Assembly: GCF_013466605.1 (NCBI RefSeq) | Contig: NZ_CP059162.1 | Span: forward strand, 3,844,001-3,908,000 | DNA from: Pseudomonas chlororaphis subsp. aurantiaca | Lineage (GTDB): Bacteria; Pseudomonadota; Gammaproteobacteria; Pseudomonadales; Pseudomonadaceae | Direction: 5' to 3' | DNA length: 64,000 nucleotides | Shown here: positions 1-9,444 of the stretch, piece after piece | How positions within the stretch are numbered: the stretch's first letter is position 1 | How the letters are laid out: every line of letters starts with the position of its first letter | Notes under the pieces: generated by a model | The model's input: the letters and a program-made list of their open reading frames with translations, nothing else | The model's database searches: none | Told to the model about the DNA's origin: nothing | Position numbers and translations under genes: made by a program

Positions 1-1021
1 CCTTGTCGCCGTCGAATTGCAGGCGGATCAGTTCCTGGGAAGCCAGGGCGCCGATAAACAGGTTGTGTTGCCAGGCCTTGAAGCGGTCGCCATCGTAGAA
101 GGCCATGCCGCTGATAGCGGGAGACTTCTCCCAGACATGCCGCGGCCCCACGGTGCCTGGAGCGGTCTTGCCCTGGGCTTCGGGAATCGGCGCACCGGAA
201 TAGTTGATGCCGTGGGTCGCCAGGGGCCAGCCGTAGTTCTTGCCCCGCTCGATCAGGTTGATTTCGTCGCCGCCCTTGGGCCCGTGCTCGTTATCCCACA
301 GGGTGCCGCTCCAGGGGTTGAGCGCCGCGCCCTGGGGGTTGCGGTGGCCGTAGGACCAGATTTCCGGGCGCACGCCCGGCTGGCCGACGAAGGGGTTGTC
401 CTGCGGGATCCGGCCGTCCGGATACAGGCGCACGATCTTGCCCTGCAGCTTGTCCAGGTCCTGGGCGGTCGGGCGCTCGTTGTTTTCCCCCAGGGTGATG
501 AACAGGTAGCCGTCGCGGTCGAACACCAGGCGCGAACCGAAATGGTTGCCGGTGGAGAGCTTGGGCGTCTGGCGGAAAATCACCTGGAAATCCTTGAGTG
601 TCTTCAGATCCTCGGACAGCCGCCCTCGCCCCACCGCCGTCCCCGCCGTGCCGCCCTCGCCGCCGCCTTCGGCATAGGACAGGTAGACCAGGCGGTCCTG
701 CTTGAAGTCCGGCGACAGCACCACATCCAGCAAGCCGCCCTGGCCCTTGGCCCAGACCTGCGGCACGCCGCCCAGGGGCGCCGAGAGCTTGCCGTCGGTG
801 CCGACCAGCCGCAGGTTGCCCGGCCGTTCGGTCACCAGGATGCCCTGGCGGTCCGGCAGGAACGCCAGGGCCCAGGGATGATCCAGGCCCTCGACCACCG
901 GGGTCACGCTCAGCGGGCCCTGCTCGCTCTGCAACTGTTGGCGGGTGGCGGCCGCGGCCGGTAGCGCGCTGCTCAGGACAAGGCTGGCGCAGACTGTCGC
1001 CAAGAGGGTTTTACGCAACAT
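1..1021 (-). CDS. PQQ-dependent sugar dehydrogenase, 3' end outside window
   Basis: Read on the minus strand from ATG at 1021-1019, the frame stays open to the window edge, so the C-terminus is missing. A signal peptide (MLRKTLLATVCASLVLSSALPAAAA) starts it. The mature part has the features of the soluble glucose/sorbosone dehydrogenase beta-propeller family: HPWALAFLPD near the start, GGLLDVVLSPDF, the YAEGG strand, TGNHFGSRLVFD, a 'GYLFITLGE' blade and WSYGHRNPQGAALNP, followed by 'NEHGPKGGDEIN'. Family members oxidise aldoses in the periplasm with PQQ as cofactor; the exact substrate cannot be told from sequence. The family assignment is firm. Confidence 0.9.
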   Translation of the reverse strand, partial: MLRKTLLATVCASLVLSSALPAAAATRQQLQSEQGPLSVTPVVEGLDHPWALAFLPDRQGILVTERPGNLRLVGTDGKLSAPLGGVPQVWAKGQGGLLDVVLSPDFKQDRLVYLSYAEGGGEGGTAGTAVGRGRLSEDLKTLKDFQVIFRQTPKLSTGNHFGSRLVFDRDGYLFITLGENNERPTAQDLDKLQGKIVRLYPDGRIPQDNPFVGQPGVRPEIWSYGHRNPQGAALNPWSGTLWDNEHGPKGGDEINLIERGKNYGWPLATHGINYSGAPIPEAQGKTAPGTVGPRHVWEKSPAISGMAFYDGDRFKAWQHNLFIGALASQELIRLQFDGDK

Positions 1022-1088
1022 GCACGATTCCTTCTGTCGATAAAAAGGTTTCCACCCGGAGCCGGCATCGGCCTCGGGCGGTCAGCGT

Positions 1089-1454
1089 TTATCGCTGCTG
1101 TTGGTTACGCGGTGGGGTCACGGGTGTCGGATCGATGATCCGTGGCTGGGTGATGGTGCGCGGGTAACCGTTGCCGATGCCGCCGTTCTCCAGGGTCGGA
1201 GGGCGTTGCACCGGTACCGGATTAACCCCACGGACAGCTGGGGCACTCGGCTGGGTGCCCTGCATGCTGTTGGGGTTGGCCCGGCGAATCGGGCTGTTGT
1301 AGGGATTGTTGTTACTGCTGCCGGGCAGGTTCTGCGCCAGCAGCATGGCGGGCGCCGGGCTGCTGTCCGCGTGCGCCTGGGGCGCGGCGAACGCCGCGGT
1401 GCTGGCCCAACTCATCAATGCGAAAGCGGCAAGACCGCGAAGCAGGCTGTTCAT
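1089..1454 (-). CDS. small exported proline/asparagine-rich protein, unknown function
   Basis: 121 aa, start ATG at 1454. Residues 1-23 form a typical signal peptide ending ...AAFAA, so the product is probably periplasmic or secreted. The rest is low in hydrophobic residues and rich in Pro, Asn, Gln, Arg and Thr, ending in an RNQQQR tail, which suggests a disordered polypeptide. It lies 68 bp upstream (in gene direction) of the sugar dehydrogenase and on the same strand, so the two could be cotranscribed. I do not recognise a domain. A longer ORF on the opposite strand over the same bases lacks a signal peptide or any family similarity and is taken as a shadow. Confidence 0.6.
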   Translation of the reverse strand: MNSLLRGLAAFALMSWASTAAFAAPQAHADSSPAPAMLLAQNLPGSSNNNPYNSPIRRANPNSMQGTQPSAPAVRGVNPVPVQRPPTLENGGIGNGYPRTITQPRIIDPTPVTPPRNQQQR

Positions 1455-1670
1455 GACGACCCTCTTGGATGGCGACGAGTTATCGCATTCGAGTCCAGGC
1501 TACGTCGCAGGTTCGGCCTTGTTAATTAAATAATCCGCCAGACATGTAACACGAGTTATCGGCTTGCCCCCTGCAGCCCGGCACCCCGGGGAAACTTTCG
1601 CGCCACGCCACGGGTCACCTGAAAACCAGTCGCTGCATAGCGATTCCACAGTCAATACGGGGACAGGCTC

Positions 1671-2534
1671 ATGGCACGGGCAATCTGGAAAGGCGCGATC
1701 AGTTTCGGCCTGGTTCACATTCCGGTGGCGCTGGTCTCGGCGACCTCTTCCCAGGGCGTCGACTTCGACTGGCTGGACCAGCGCACCATGGACCCGGTGG
1801 GTTACAAGCGGATCAACAAGGTCACCGGCAAGGAAGTCACCAAGGAACATATCGTCAAGGGCGTGGCCTACGAAAAAGGCCGCTATGTGCTGCTCAGCGA
1901 GGACGAGATCCGCTCGGCCCACCCGCTGTCGACCCAGACCATCGATATCTTCGCCTTCGTCGACAGCCAGCAGATCCCACTGCAGAACATCGACACCCCC
2001 TACTTCCTGGCCCCGGACAAGCGTGGCGGCAAGGTCTATGCGCTGCTGCGCGAAACCCTGCAGAGCACCTCGAAAGTCGCCCTGGCCCTGGTGGTGTTGC
2101 ACACCCGCCAGCATCTGGCGGCGCTGATGCCGCTGGAGTCGGCGCTGGTGCTGGTAATGCTGCGCTGGCCGGCCGAGGTGCGCAGCCTCGACGAACTGGC
2201 CCTGGGGCCGGAGGTGACCCAGCCGGACCTGACCAAGGGCGAACGGGACATGGCCAAGCGCCTGGTGGCGGACATGAGCACCGACTGGCAGCCGGAGGAA
2301 TACCGCGACAGTTTCACCGACAAAATCATGGCCCTGGTGGAGAAAAAGGCCCAGGCCGGCAAGATCGAGGACGTGGAAAGCAGCACCGGCGAAGAGCAAC
2401 GCAAGAGCGCCGATGTCATCGACCTGACCGAGATGCTCAAGCGCAGCCTGGGAAGCAGATCCAGGAGCAAGGCGCCCGCCAGCCCGGACAAACCCGGCAA
2501 GACCAGGAAAACCACGAAGAGCTCCCGCGCCTGA
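1671..2534 (+). CDS. ku: Ku protein of bacterial non-homologous end joining
   Basis: 287 aa, a normal length for bacterial Ku. The N-terminus MARAIWKGAISFGLVHIPV is the hallmark opening of the family, followed by the beta-barrel core (VDFDWLD, GYKRINKVTGKEV, KGVAYEKGRYVLLSEDEI) and the conserved IDTPYFLAP stretch. The C-terminal tail after about residue 250 is basic (KRSLGSRSRSKAPASPDKPGKTRKTTK split across short runs), typical of Ku tails that aid DNA binding and LigD recruitment. Ku homodimers thread onto broken DNA ends and bring in LigD. ligD begins 32 bp downstream on the same strand, so the two form an NHEJ operon. Confidence 0.95.
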   Translation: MARAIWKGAISFGLVHIPVALVSATSSQGVDFDWLDQRTMDPVGYKRINKVTGKEVTKEHIVKGVAYEKGRYVLLSEDEIRSAHPLSTQTIDIFAFVDSQQIPLQNIDTPYFLAPDKRGGKVYALLRETLQSTSKVALALVVLHTRQHLAALMPLESALVLVMLRWPAEVRSLDELALGPEVTQPDLTKGERDMAKRLVADMSTDWQPEEYRDSFTDKIMALVEKKAQAGKIEDVESSTGEEQRKSADVIDLTEMLKRSLGSRSRSKAPASPDKPGKTRKTTKSSRA

Positions 2535-2566
2535 ACCGCGCGGCTCGCCACACGAGGTAGTCGGTC

Positions 2567-5098
2567 ATGGCCAGATCCTTGAGTGAATACCAGCGCAAGC
2601 GCAACTTCGCGATCACTTCCGAGCCGGCGGCGGACCAGCCCTCCGGCCAGTCCGGCCAGTCCGCCAAGGCCGCCTCGGCCCTGCGCTTCGTGATCCAGAA
2701 GCACGATGCGCGCAACCTGCACTACGACTTTCGCCTGGAACTGGGCGGCAACCTGAAAAGCTGGGCGGTGCCCAAGGGCCCGAGCCTGGACCCCAGGCAA
2801 AAACGCCTGGCGGTGCATGTCGAAGACCACCCGCTGAGCTATGGCAATTTCGAAGGCAGCATCCCCGCCGGGCAATATGGCGCCGGCGACGTGATCGTCT
2901 GGGACCATGGCGTCTGGCAACCCCATGACGACCCCGACGCCAGCTACCGGGCGGGCAAGCTCAAGTTCACCCTGATCGGCGAGAAGCTCGGCGGCGACTG
3001 GACCCTGGTGCGCACCCATATGCGCGGCAGCGGCGACAAGGAACAGTGGCTGCTGATCAAGGAGCAGGATGCCCAGGCGCGGCCGAGCGACGAGTACGAC
3101 GTGGTCCAGGCCCTGCCCAGGAGCGTGCTCAGTGGTGCCACGGTGGGCGCCAAGCCCCAGGCCGCGAAAAAAACCGAGAAGAAGCCGCCAAGGAAAAAGA
3201 CCGTGGTCCTGCCGCGAAGCCTGGCGCCGCAACTGGCGACCCTGGTGGACAAGGCGCCCAGCGGCGACTGGCGCTATGAGATCAAGTTCGACGGCTATCG
3301 GGTCCTGGCGCGGATCCAGGGCGACGAAGTACACCTGCTGACCCGCAACGGTCACGACTGGACCAGCCGCCTACCCCAACAAGCCAAGGCCTTGGCCGCC
3401 CTGAAGCTCAAGGACAGCTGGCTGGACGGTGAAATGGTAGTGCTCAACGACGAAGGCCTGCCGGACTTCCAGGCATTGCAGAACGCCTTCGATATCGGCC
3501 GCAGCGTGGACATCATCTATTACCTGTTCGATGCGCCCTTTCTGCAGGGCGAGGACCTGCGCGAAACGCCGCTGGAAGAACGCCGTCAGGCGCTCAAGCA
3601 GGTGCTCGGGCGCAAATCGAGCAAGGTCCTGCGCTTTTCCGAAGCCTTTGCCGCCCATCACCAGGACATCCTCGAAAGCGCCTGTGCCCTGTCCCTCGAG
3701 GGGGTCATCGGCAAGCGGGCCGGCAGCCCCTATGTGTCGCGCCGCAGCGCCGACTGGATCAAGCTCAAATGCCGGCTGCGCCAGGAGTTCGTGGTGGTCG
3801 GCTACACCCGTCCGCAAGGTTCGCGCAGCGGTTTTGGCGCCCTGCTGCTGGGGGTCAACGACGCGAGCGGGCTGGTGTACGCCGGCCGGGTCGGCACCGG
3901 TTTCGACCAACAGACCTTGAAGCAGCTGTATGAGCGGATGCAGGAACTTGAGCGGGATTCATCGCCCCTGGCCAAGCCCCTGACCGCGGCCCAGGCCTGC
4001 GGCGTGCACTGGATCGAACCGCAACTGGTGGCCGAAGCCGAGTTCGCCGAGTGGACCCGCGAACAGGTGGTGCGCCAGGCTGCCTTCATCGCCCTGCGCA
4101 GCGATAAGCCGGCCAGCGAAATCGTTCGCGAGCGGCCACAGACCTCCAAGACCGTCGAGACCCGCAGCCGGAGCACGCCCGCCCGTTCGGATAAGTCGGC
4201 CGCCCACAGCGTCGCCGGGGTCAGGATCACCCATCCGGAACGAGTCATCGACCAGCAGTCCGGCACCACCAAATTGCAACTGGCGCAGTTCTACGCCAGC
4301 ATCGACGAGCAGATCCTGCCGCACCTGCGCGACCGGCCGGTGTCGTTGCTGCGGGCGCCTGAGGGAGTGGAAGGCGAGCAGTTTTTCCAGAAACATGCCG
4401 AGCGCCTGGCCATTCCCAATATCCGTCACCTCGACCCGGCGCTGGACCCCGGCCACGCGCGACTGATGGAAATCGACAGTACTTCGGCGCTGATCGGCGC
4501 GGTGCAGATGGGCACCATCGAGCTGCACACCTGGGGCGCGACTCACGATCAGATTGAAACCCCGGACCTGTTCGTGCTCGACCTCGACCCGGACCCGGCC
4601 CTGCCCTGGAAAAGCATGCTGGAAGCCACCCAACTGACCCTGTCGGTGCTCGATGAGCTGGGCTTGCAGGCCTTCCTGAAAACCAGCGGCGGCAAAGGCA
4701 TGCACCTGATCGTGCCGCTGGCGCGCAAGGCCGACTGGGAAACGGTCAAGGGCTTCGCCAAGGCCGTCGCGCAGTTCATGGCGCAGCAGTTGCCGGAACG
4801 CATCACCGCGACCATGGGCCCGAAAAACCGGGTCGGCAGGATCTTCGTCGATTACCTGCGCAACACCCGCGGCGCCAGCACCGTGGCCGCCTATTCGGTA
4901 CGGGCGCGCCCGGGACTGCCGGTCTCGGTGCCTATCGCCCGGGATGAACTGGGCGATGTCCGGCATGCCCAGCAGTGGAATGTGGCGAACCTGAGTCAGC
5001 GCCTGGAGGCCTTGACCGAGGATCCGTGGCACGGCTACGCCCATCGGCAGCGGATCACCGCGAAGATGTGGCAGCAATTGGGGGCGGACAAGCCTTGA
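2567..5098 (+). CDS. ligD: multifunctional DNA ligase D (phosphoesterase-ligase-polymerase)
   Basis: 843 aa with the three catalytic modules in the Pseudomonas order. The 3'-phosphoesterase domain (about residues 36-165) has the HDARNLHYDFRLEL motif with H46, H52 and D54. The ATP-dependent ligase domain (about 215-525) has the nucleotidyl-lysine motif EIKFDGYR with K240, plus the LEGVIGKRAGSPY and DWIKLKC motifs. The primase-polymerase domain (about 545-835) has LDLDPDP with D672 and D674 as the metal-binding pair and the KTSGGKGMHL motif. The enzyme trims, fills and seals double-strand breaks held by Ku, encoded just upstream. No interruption or missing catalytic residue was seen. Confidence 0.96.
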   Translation: MARSLSEYQRKRNFAITSEPAADQPSGQSGQSAKAASALRFVIQKHDARNLHYDFRLELGGNLKSWAVPKGPSLDPRQKRLAVHVEDHPLSYGNFEGSIPAGQYGAGDVIVWDHGVWQPHDDPDASYRAGKLKFTLIGEKLGGDWTLVRTHMRGSGDKEQWLLIKEQDAQARPSDEYDVVQALPRSVLSGATVGAKPQAAKKTEKKPPRKKTVVLPRSLAPQLATLVDKAPSGDWRYEIKFDGYRVLARIQGDEVHLLTRNGHDWTSRLPQQAKALAALKLKDSWLDGEMVVLNDEGLPDFQALQNAFDIGRSVDIIYYLFDAPFLQGEDLRETPLEERRQALKQVLGRKSSKVLRFSEAFAAHHQDILESACALSLEGVIGKRAGSPYVSRRSADWIKLKCRLRQEFVVVGYTRPQGSRSGFGALLLGVNDASGLVYAGRVGTGFDQQTLKQLYERMQELERDSSPLAKPLTAAQACGVHWIEPQLVAEAEFAEWTREQVVRQAAFIALRSDKPASEIVRERPQTSKTVETRSRSTPARSDKSAAHSVAGVRITHPERVIDQQSGTTKLQLAQFYASIDEQILPHLRDRPVSLLRAPEGVEGEQFFQKHAERLAIPNIRHLDPALDPGHARLMEIDSTSALIGAVQMGTIELHTWGATHDQIETPDLFVLDLDPDPALPWKSMLEATQLTLSVLDELGLQAFLKTSGGKGMHLIVPLARKADWETVKGFAKAVAQFMAQQLPERITATMGPKNRVGRIFVDYLRNTRGASTVAAYSVRARPGLPVSVPIARDELGDVRHAQQWNVANLSQRLEALTEDPWHGYAHRQRITAKMWQQLGADKP

Positions 5099-5108
5099 GA
5101 AAATGATG

Positions 5109-5159
5109 GCGGGCAAGCCTCGTTCCTGCAGAACCCCTGCAGGAGCGAGGCTTGCCCGC
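5109..5159. repeat. REP-type inverted repeat, possible terminator between ligD and lpxO
   Basis: A left arm starting GCGGGCAAGCCTCG (5109) pairs with a right arm ending CGAGGCTTGCCCGC (5159), about 22 bp per arm around a short loop. The core is the common Pseudomonas intergenic REP unit. It lies between two convergent genes, so it may also end transcription from both sides. A related unit occurs at 48861-48915. Confidence 0.8.
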
Positions 5160-5184
5160 GATCAGCGATTCGCCGGGCGGCGAA

Positions 5185-6096
5185 TCAGATGAAGATGAAC
5201 AGCAGCAACAGCGCAGCGAAGATCGCCCACTTTTCCAGGTAATAAAGCTTGCGGTTGCGCTTTTTCAGCTCTTTACCGCGCAGGCGGATCTTGTACAGCT
5301 TGGTGAAGGCGCGGTTCAGGCCCCCGGTGCGGTCGCCGGCATCGTTGGGCGCACCGGCGGCGGCCATCACGGTGCGGCTGAACCAGCGGTTGAAAGCGGC
5401 GGCCCAGCGGTACTTCATCGGCCGCTCGACGTCACAGAACAGGATGATGCGGTTCTGCTCGGTGGTGTTTTCCGCGTAGTGGATGTAGGTCTCGTCGAAC
5501 ATCACCGCTTCGCCGTCGCGCCAGTGATACTTCTCACCATCGACATTGATGTAGCAACCGGCGCTGTTGGGCGTTTCCAGGCCCAGGTGGTAACGGTAGG
5601 AACCGGCATAAGGGTCGCGGTGGCGCACCAGCTTCGAGCCCGGCGGCAGTTCGGCGAACATCGCCGCCTTGATCGAGCCGATGCTCTGCACCAGCTCGGT
5701 GGTCCGCGGGCACAGCTTCATCGCCGAAGGATGGCTGTCGCCGTACCACTTGAGGTAGAAGCGCTTCCAGCCGGTCTTGAAGAACGAGTTGAAGCCGACG
5801 TCGTCGTACTGCTCCGAACGCTTGATCTCCCCGGCCCTGAGCAGGCTCTGGCCCTCGGCGCGGATTTCTTCCCAGTGGGCCTGCAACGGGCTCAGGTCGG
5901 GAAAGTCGGCCGGATCGAGGTACGGGCGGTTGGGGATCTTCGAGAACAGATAAAGGAAGCAGTTGATCGGGGCCAGGAACGTCGAGTGATCACTCAGCTG
6001 ACGGCCCAGTTTATGGCGCACGCGACCACGCAGGTGCACATACGCAATGGATAAAACGTAAACAGCGGCAATGATGAGTTTCACGGAAATCGTCAC
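5185..6096 (-). CDS. lpxO: LpxO-type Fe(II)/2-oxoglutarate-dependent lipid A hydroxylase
   Basis: 303 aa, start ATG at 6096. A membrane anchor occupies residues 1-22 and a second hydrophobic stretch (WAIFAALLLLFIFI) ends the protein. The middle is an aspartyl/asparaginyl beta-hydroxylase fold: LPPGSKLVRHRDPYAGSYRYHLGL carries the H-x-D iron ligands, and DETYIHYAENTT carries the distal His, followed by the arginine for 2-oxoglutarate in QNRIILF. LpxO adds a 2-hydroxyl group to a secondary acyl chain of lipid A at the inner membrane. It stands alone, convergent with ligD, and is the last core-like gene before the island. Confidence 0.88.
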   Translation of the reverse strand: MTISVKLIIAAVYVLSIAYVHLRGRVRHKLGRQLSDHSTFLAPINCFLYLFSKIPNRPYLDPADFPDLSPLQAHWEEIRAEGQSLLRAGEIKRSEQYDDVGFNSFFKTGWKRFYLKWYGDSHPSAMKLCPRTTELVQSIGSIKAAMFAELPPGSKLVRHRDPYAGSYRYHLGLETPNSAGCYINVDGEKYHWRDGEAVMFDETYIHYAENTTEQNRIILFCDVERPMKYRWAAAFNRWFSRTVMAAAGAPNDAGDRTGGLNRAFTKLYKIRLRGKELKKRNRKLYYLEKWAIFAALLLLFIFI

Positions 6097-6402
6097 ATGT
6101 CAGAAGAGAACATACTGCGCCCCCATGTGGGCCACCTGGGCCGAGGGGTCATGTGCAGCGTCCGAAAGCGATAAGAGGTCCTGAAGGCACGTCCCTGAGC
6201 CCATGCCAATGATGGCATGTGGCAACTGGTCGGCATTTTAGCCACAGTTTGTAACCAAAGGTTAACTCCGATTTGTGAAAATGTGTCCGCCCACGGTGCC
6301 ACGACCTAAGTCGCATTGCCCGGGACAAATCCGCAGCGGCGACTTTTACAACGGCTGGCGCTGAGCCGCCTGGATGAAAAATCCGTGGCTCGCCGTCATA
6401 CA
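6097..6402. other. intergenic region upstream of lpxO, no gene seen
   Basis: No ORF with family similarity. It should contain the lpxO promoter (read leftward). The original chromosomal junction of the oldest integration event probably lies here or just after it, because a decayed integrase end begins at about 6403. Confidence 0.5.
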
Positions 6403-6616
6403 ACTGCCGGCGCACATATGCGACAATGCGCGCCAAATTCCAACATGACCTCCCACCTTTATTGCCCAGCAACTTGGCCATAGCGTCCAGATGTTGCTGT
6501 CTACTTATGCTCGCTGGCTCGACTCTGGCGATGACCGGGGCGAAATGGAAACGCTCCAAACTGCCCCGGGAATGGCCCAAGAGCCAACACGATGCTCGCA
6601 ACCCCTTGATAGGTAA
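6403..6616 (+). pseudogene. decayed 3' end of a tyrosine integrase
   Basis: From 6458 one frame reads FIAQQLGHSVQMLLSTYARWLDS before ending at TAA 6614-6616. This matches the end of the intact island integrase (45989-47182), which reads FIAQQLGHSVQMLLTTYARWLNS. Upstream, nucleotide similarity to the intact gene continues back to about 6403 ('TATGCGACAAT' is shared), but two one-base length differences break the frame. Only about 70 codons remain. It sits against the left att repeat exactly as the intact gene sits against the right one, so it is the leftover right end of an older, related element. Confidence 0.8.
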
Positions 6617-6649
6617 AGTAATTGATCTCCACAGCTAACATCACGATGC
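6606..6649. repeat. left attachment repeat (attL-like)
   Basis: 44 bp matching 47187-47230 at 42 positions; the last 22 bp, from TCCACAGC to CACGATGC, are identical. It overlaps the stop codon of the decayed integrase end. To the right the sequence diverges at once (ATCTTGG instead of the ABC-F coding AGTTCGG). Confidence 0.85.
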
Positions 6650-6783
6650 GATCTTGGATGCATTGTGATGCGGTCACAAGCGTAGGAAAATCAATGGGTT
6701 AGCTCACACAGGATCGCACGAGAATGCATCTTTAAGCGGTCCCTGGTATCAAAATCGGTATCAGATCTTGCCCCGCTCTTCTT

Positions 6784-6820
6784 CGACTTACCAAGGGAGC
6801 AACACCTCCTTGGCAAGTCG
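6784..6820. terminator. hairpin, possible terminator
   Basis: CGACTTACCAAGGGAG (6784-6799) pairs with CTCCTTGGCAAGTCG (6805-6820) with one bulge and one mismatch around a six-base loop, followed by TTTG. No intact gene ends here; it lies just after a short copy (6748-6768) of the integrase-end motif GGTATCAAAATCGGTATCAG, so it may be old island-end debris. Confidence 0.4.
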
Positions 6821-6912
6821 TTTGTACGCGGCGAATATGGCATCCGCCCTCGCAAACAAGTCATATAAATCCTTTTAAACACATGGGATTTTAAGTCCGA
6901 CATTAATTTGAT

Positions 6913-7745
6913 ATGAACTGGTCAAGTAATTCTGGACACCAGTTAAGGTTTTCACGCCTCCAGTTTCTCCGTAGCTACCGGCGATCGGTAATCGTTGTAG
7001 CTATCGAGCCTGACATTGTTGTAGCACATCACGTAGCGCTGCACATCCACCTGGGCCTTATGCTCCGAGCTGTAGCCCGTTTCAGGCACTCACTCTGACT
7101 TCAGGCTTTCGAAGAAACGTTCCATCGGAGCGTTAACCCCATACGCAGGACAGGACACTCAAGATGCAGTACAAGGCTCCTATCAGGTCGCAGACGCAGG
7201 ACCCGGCAATGCCAGGGAACATCAGCGTCCAACCGACAGGTCAACGCAAAGGCACTCTATTGGCCAATCCCAGCACGGGTCAGATTGGGCTGTCGCTCCT
7301 TAAGCATAGTGAACTGAGTATCCCAGCACTCGCCTTTACGACTCATGCTTTGCCGATGGCCATGCCTGAGCAGTTCATTCCTGAACTTATGGCTGGTGTA
7401 CTGACAGCCTTGATCCGAGTGAAAAAGAACATCTTTGGGTCGACCTCGCAGTTCGACGTCCATTCACAGGGCCTCGCAGGTCAGCGAGGCATCGGAGATC
7501 ATCGAAAACGACCAACCCACGATCGGCGGGCGAACAGATCCTGAACCGCGGCGAAATACATACACCGTGTACCGACCTTGATGTACGTCACGTCGCCACA
7601 CCTCGTTGATCGCAGTGACATCAATCTGGCTCTTGAGTACATGTGTGCCACCAGCGTTTCCACGCCGGATGATTTGTACTTGTGACGCCTGCGCTCACGG
7701 CTGGAGATGCCGGCTTCGCGCATCAAACTTCGCGCTATGTACCTT
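6913..7745 (-). pseudogene. decayed IS3-family transposase (OrfB) remnant
   Basis: Read leftward, three out-of-phase pieces of an IS3-type integrase-fold transposase follow each other: MMREAGISSRERRRHKYKSS plus DVTYIKVGTRCMYFAAVQDLFARR (7726-7499), then HSDQGCQYTSHKFRNELLRHG with SRKGECWDTQF (7463-7257), then VMCYNNVRLDSYNDYRSP and KLEA with stop at 6952. The segments carry DDE-region motifs (GDVTYI, SDQG) but several frameshifts, so it cannot make active transposase. 6913 is an approximate element end. Confidence 0.8.
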
Positions 7746-7759
7746 CCGACACGATGTCC

Positions 7760-8122
7760 TTAAGAAACACCTTCAGCCGGCTGAAGCGTAAAGCCAAATT
7801 CGGCAGCGCGTCGGTGTAGACCTTTCACTACTCGCTCCCGATATTTTTGCTCATAGTGATCGGCCTCCGGGTCTTGATATTTCATGCCGAAACGCATGGC
7901 GTTATAGAACAGGATCGCGATCTTTCGAGCAGTCGCAGTGGTCGCCTTTGCTTTGCTGGTTAAAATCGCGAGACGCCGATAGAACGCTCCCAATGCCGTG
8001 CTCGTTCTAGCGCCGGGGAGGCGTTTTTTTAGGATTTCGATATCCCGATCCTTTTGCCTGAACAAAGCCTTGAGCTCCTGGATTTCCAGCTGGAGCATCT
8101 GCAACACCAATTGCGCCTCCAA
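7760..8122 (-). pseudogene. transposase C-terminal fragment, IS110-like
   Basis: 120 codons open on the minus strand. The second half (GAFYRRLAILTSKAKATTATARKIAILFYNAMRFGMKY, then EQKYRERVVKGLHRRAAEFGF; short motifs quoted separately) resembles the C-terminus of IS110-type transposases. The first 33 residues form a Leu/Glu/Lys-rich heptad-like helix (LEIQELKALFRQKDRDIEIL) of uncertain origin, possibly from a different IS. The catalytic N-terminus is absent. The family name is my best reading, not certain. Confidence 0.5.
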
Positions 8123-8125
8123 CAG

Positions 8126-9444
8126 TTGGCCGCGCTTTTCAAGAATCAGTGAATGCAGCGCAGTCCCTCGTTACTCTGGATGAGTAAATCACTTAGTTGG
8201 ATAAAGAGATGGCTGGCCAACTGGCTGACGATGATCCGGCAGTCGTTTGTTGAGTATGCTCGGAGTCAGCCCGCCCCCCCAGCCTGCTAGTTGTCGAAAT
8301 GGGTGATGATAAACAGTTCGGAGGTCGAAATTTCGGCCTCCATCGGCTTGGTACTCAAGCAGTACAGCATCGACGGCGGCCCCAACTTGAAGAGGATCAG
8401 CATGCGAGATTTCGGTGCACCAGGGTTTACATTCAGGAGCTGGAGACTCAAAACGGGGGCTGGCCAATTGGGTACGCTTATTGCTCCAGCGACGACACTC
8501 GAATGTAGAGACATGCGCTTTGGCCAATAAACTGGAGCGAATTGCCTGGGCAATGTCCGCTCACCATTCACAGTATGACGCGAGGTCAGGCGCCTTGAAC
8601 ATCTGACCTCGTGATTGAGAATAACAGTGATGGGACAATGCCCAGAGTATTTTTCGTTCCAGTTTTAAGGCAGGCTTCTAAATCATTCTCTCCCGTGCTT
8701 TTTGGGGGGGAGTTATTACCGTCTCTGGAAAGTAGATCATGGCAAACGATTCAATTTTTTGAACTCTGGGTGAGTCTATTGCTCTGACCCAAAAAATATA
8801 TTTCAGCTGTCTCAAACACTTGAGAAAATTGCCCCTTCGGCTTGGCTAAAACCCTTCAACAAAAACTGCTCAGGCTGTATGCCACAACTGTTACAAACAG
8901 CAATATACCAGCCTACATGAACAATTACACCCCCCCCTTCTTCCGCTTGCTCTTGTGGGGAAAAATGAGCTTTGCTCGAAAACTAAAATCCAATGACTTA
9001 TAGTGCTTATTACTGGACACAGTGGAACGGCACTGCCGTCTTTTTTACGAAAACGTCAGCACTCATTAGTAATTAAATCACCTTAGGTACTTATGATTCC
9101 CGCCATCTTGGATATCCGAAGATGCTCATTTGGAGCGGGCAATTACTATCTGATTCGCCACTGTGTAAGGAGTCGTTGTTTGTACTCTCCTCTATAAATT
9201 CACTTCCTGCATTTTCAACACTCATCTCAACAGTGGCACGGGAACGAATACCACTCCTGTGATAAGTTATAAAAAGTGCACACTGAGTGTTCAAAAAAAC
9301 CAGTTTTTGGCGATGACTTGCTATCTGACGCCATTACCGAATCTGGTATAAAATATGACGATACCTTGTCGGCGGTATTACTTTGTGAAGGATGAGCAAT
9401 CACTTTCGCAAAAGCCATCCCGCGGCAAAGCAGCGTCGAAATTT
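8126..9444. other. gene-poor stretch, unrecognised decayed DNA
   Basis: Several short overlapping ORFs occur on both strands at 8189-8606 and 9091-9418, none with a convincing start, codon pattern or family similarity. From about 8640 the DNA becomes AT-rich. The only recognisable item is a copy of the leader of the 354-aa gene at 9117-9176. I see no intact gene. Confidence 0.5.
9117..9176 (+). repeat. orphan copy of the leader/RBS of the 354-aa gene
   Basis: The 60 bases from GAAGATGCTCATTTGGAG to CACTGTGTAAGGAGTC match 34363-34418 (GAAGATACTCATCTGGAG ... CTACTGTGTAAGGAGTC), which carries the Shine-Dalgarno of the gene at 34423. Here the following ATGATG and coding sequence are missing. It marks a deleted or recombined member of the same gene family. 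Confidence 0.6.

Noticed and set aside
1500..3355. Long minus-strand ORFs over ku and ligD (299 and 439 codons)
   Set aside because: Typical antisense frames in GC-rich DNA; the plus-strand proteins have full catalytic motifs.
6100..6650. tRNA gene as integration target
   Set aside because: No cloverleaf or T-loop motif near either att repeat; the repeat lies in the ABC-F coding start instead.
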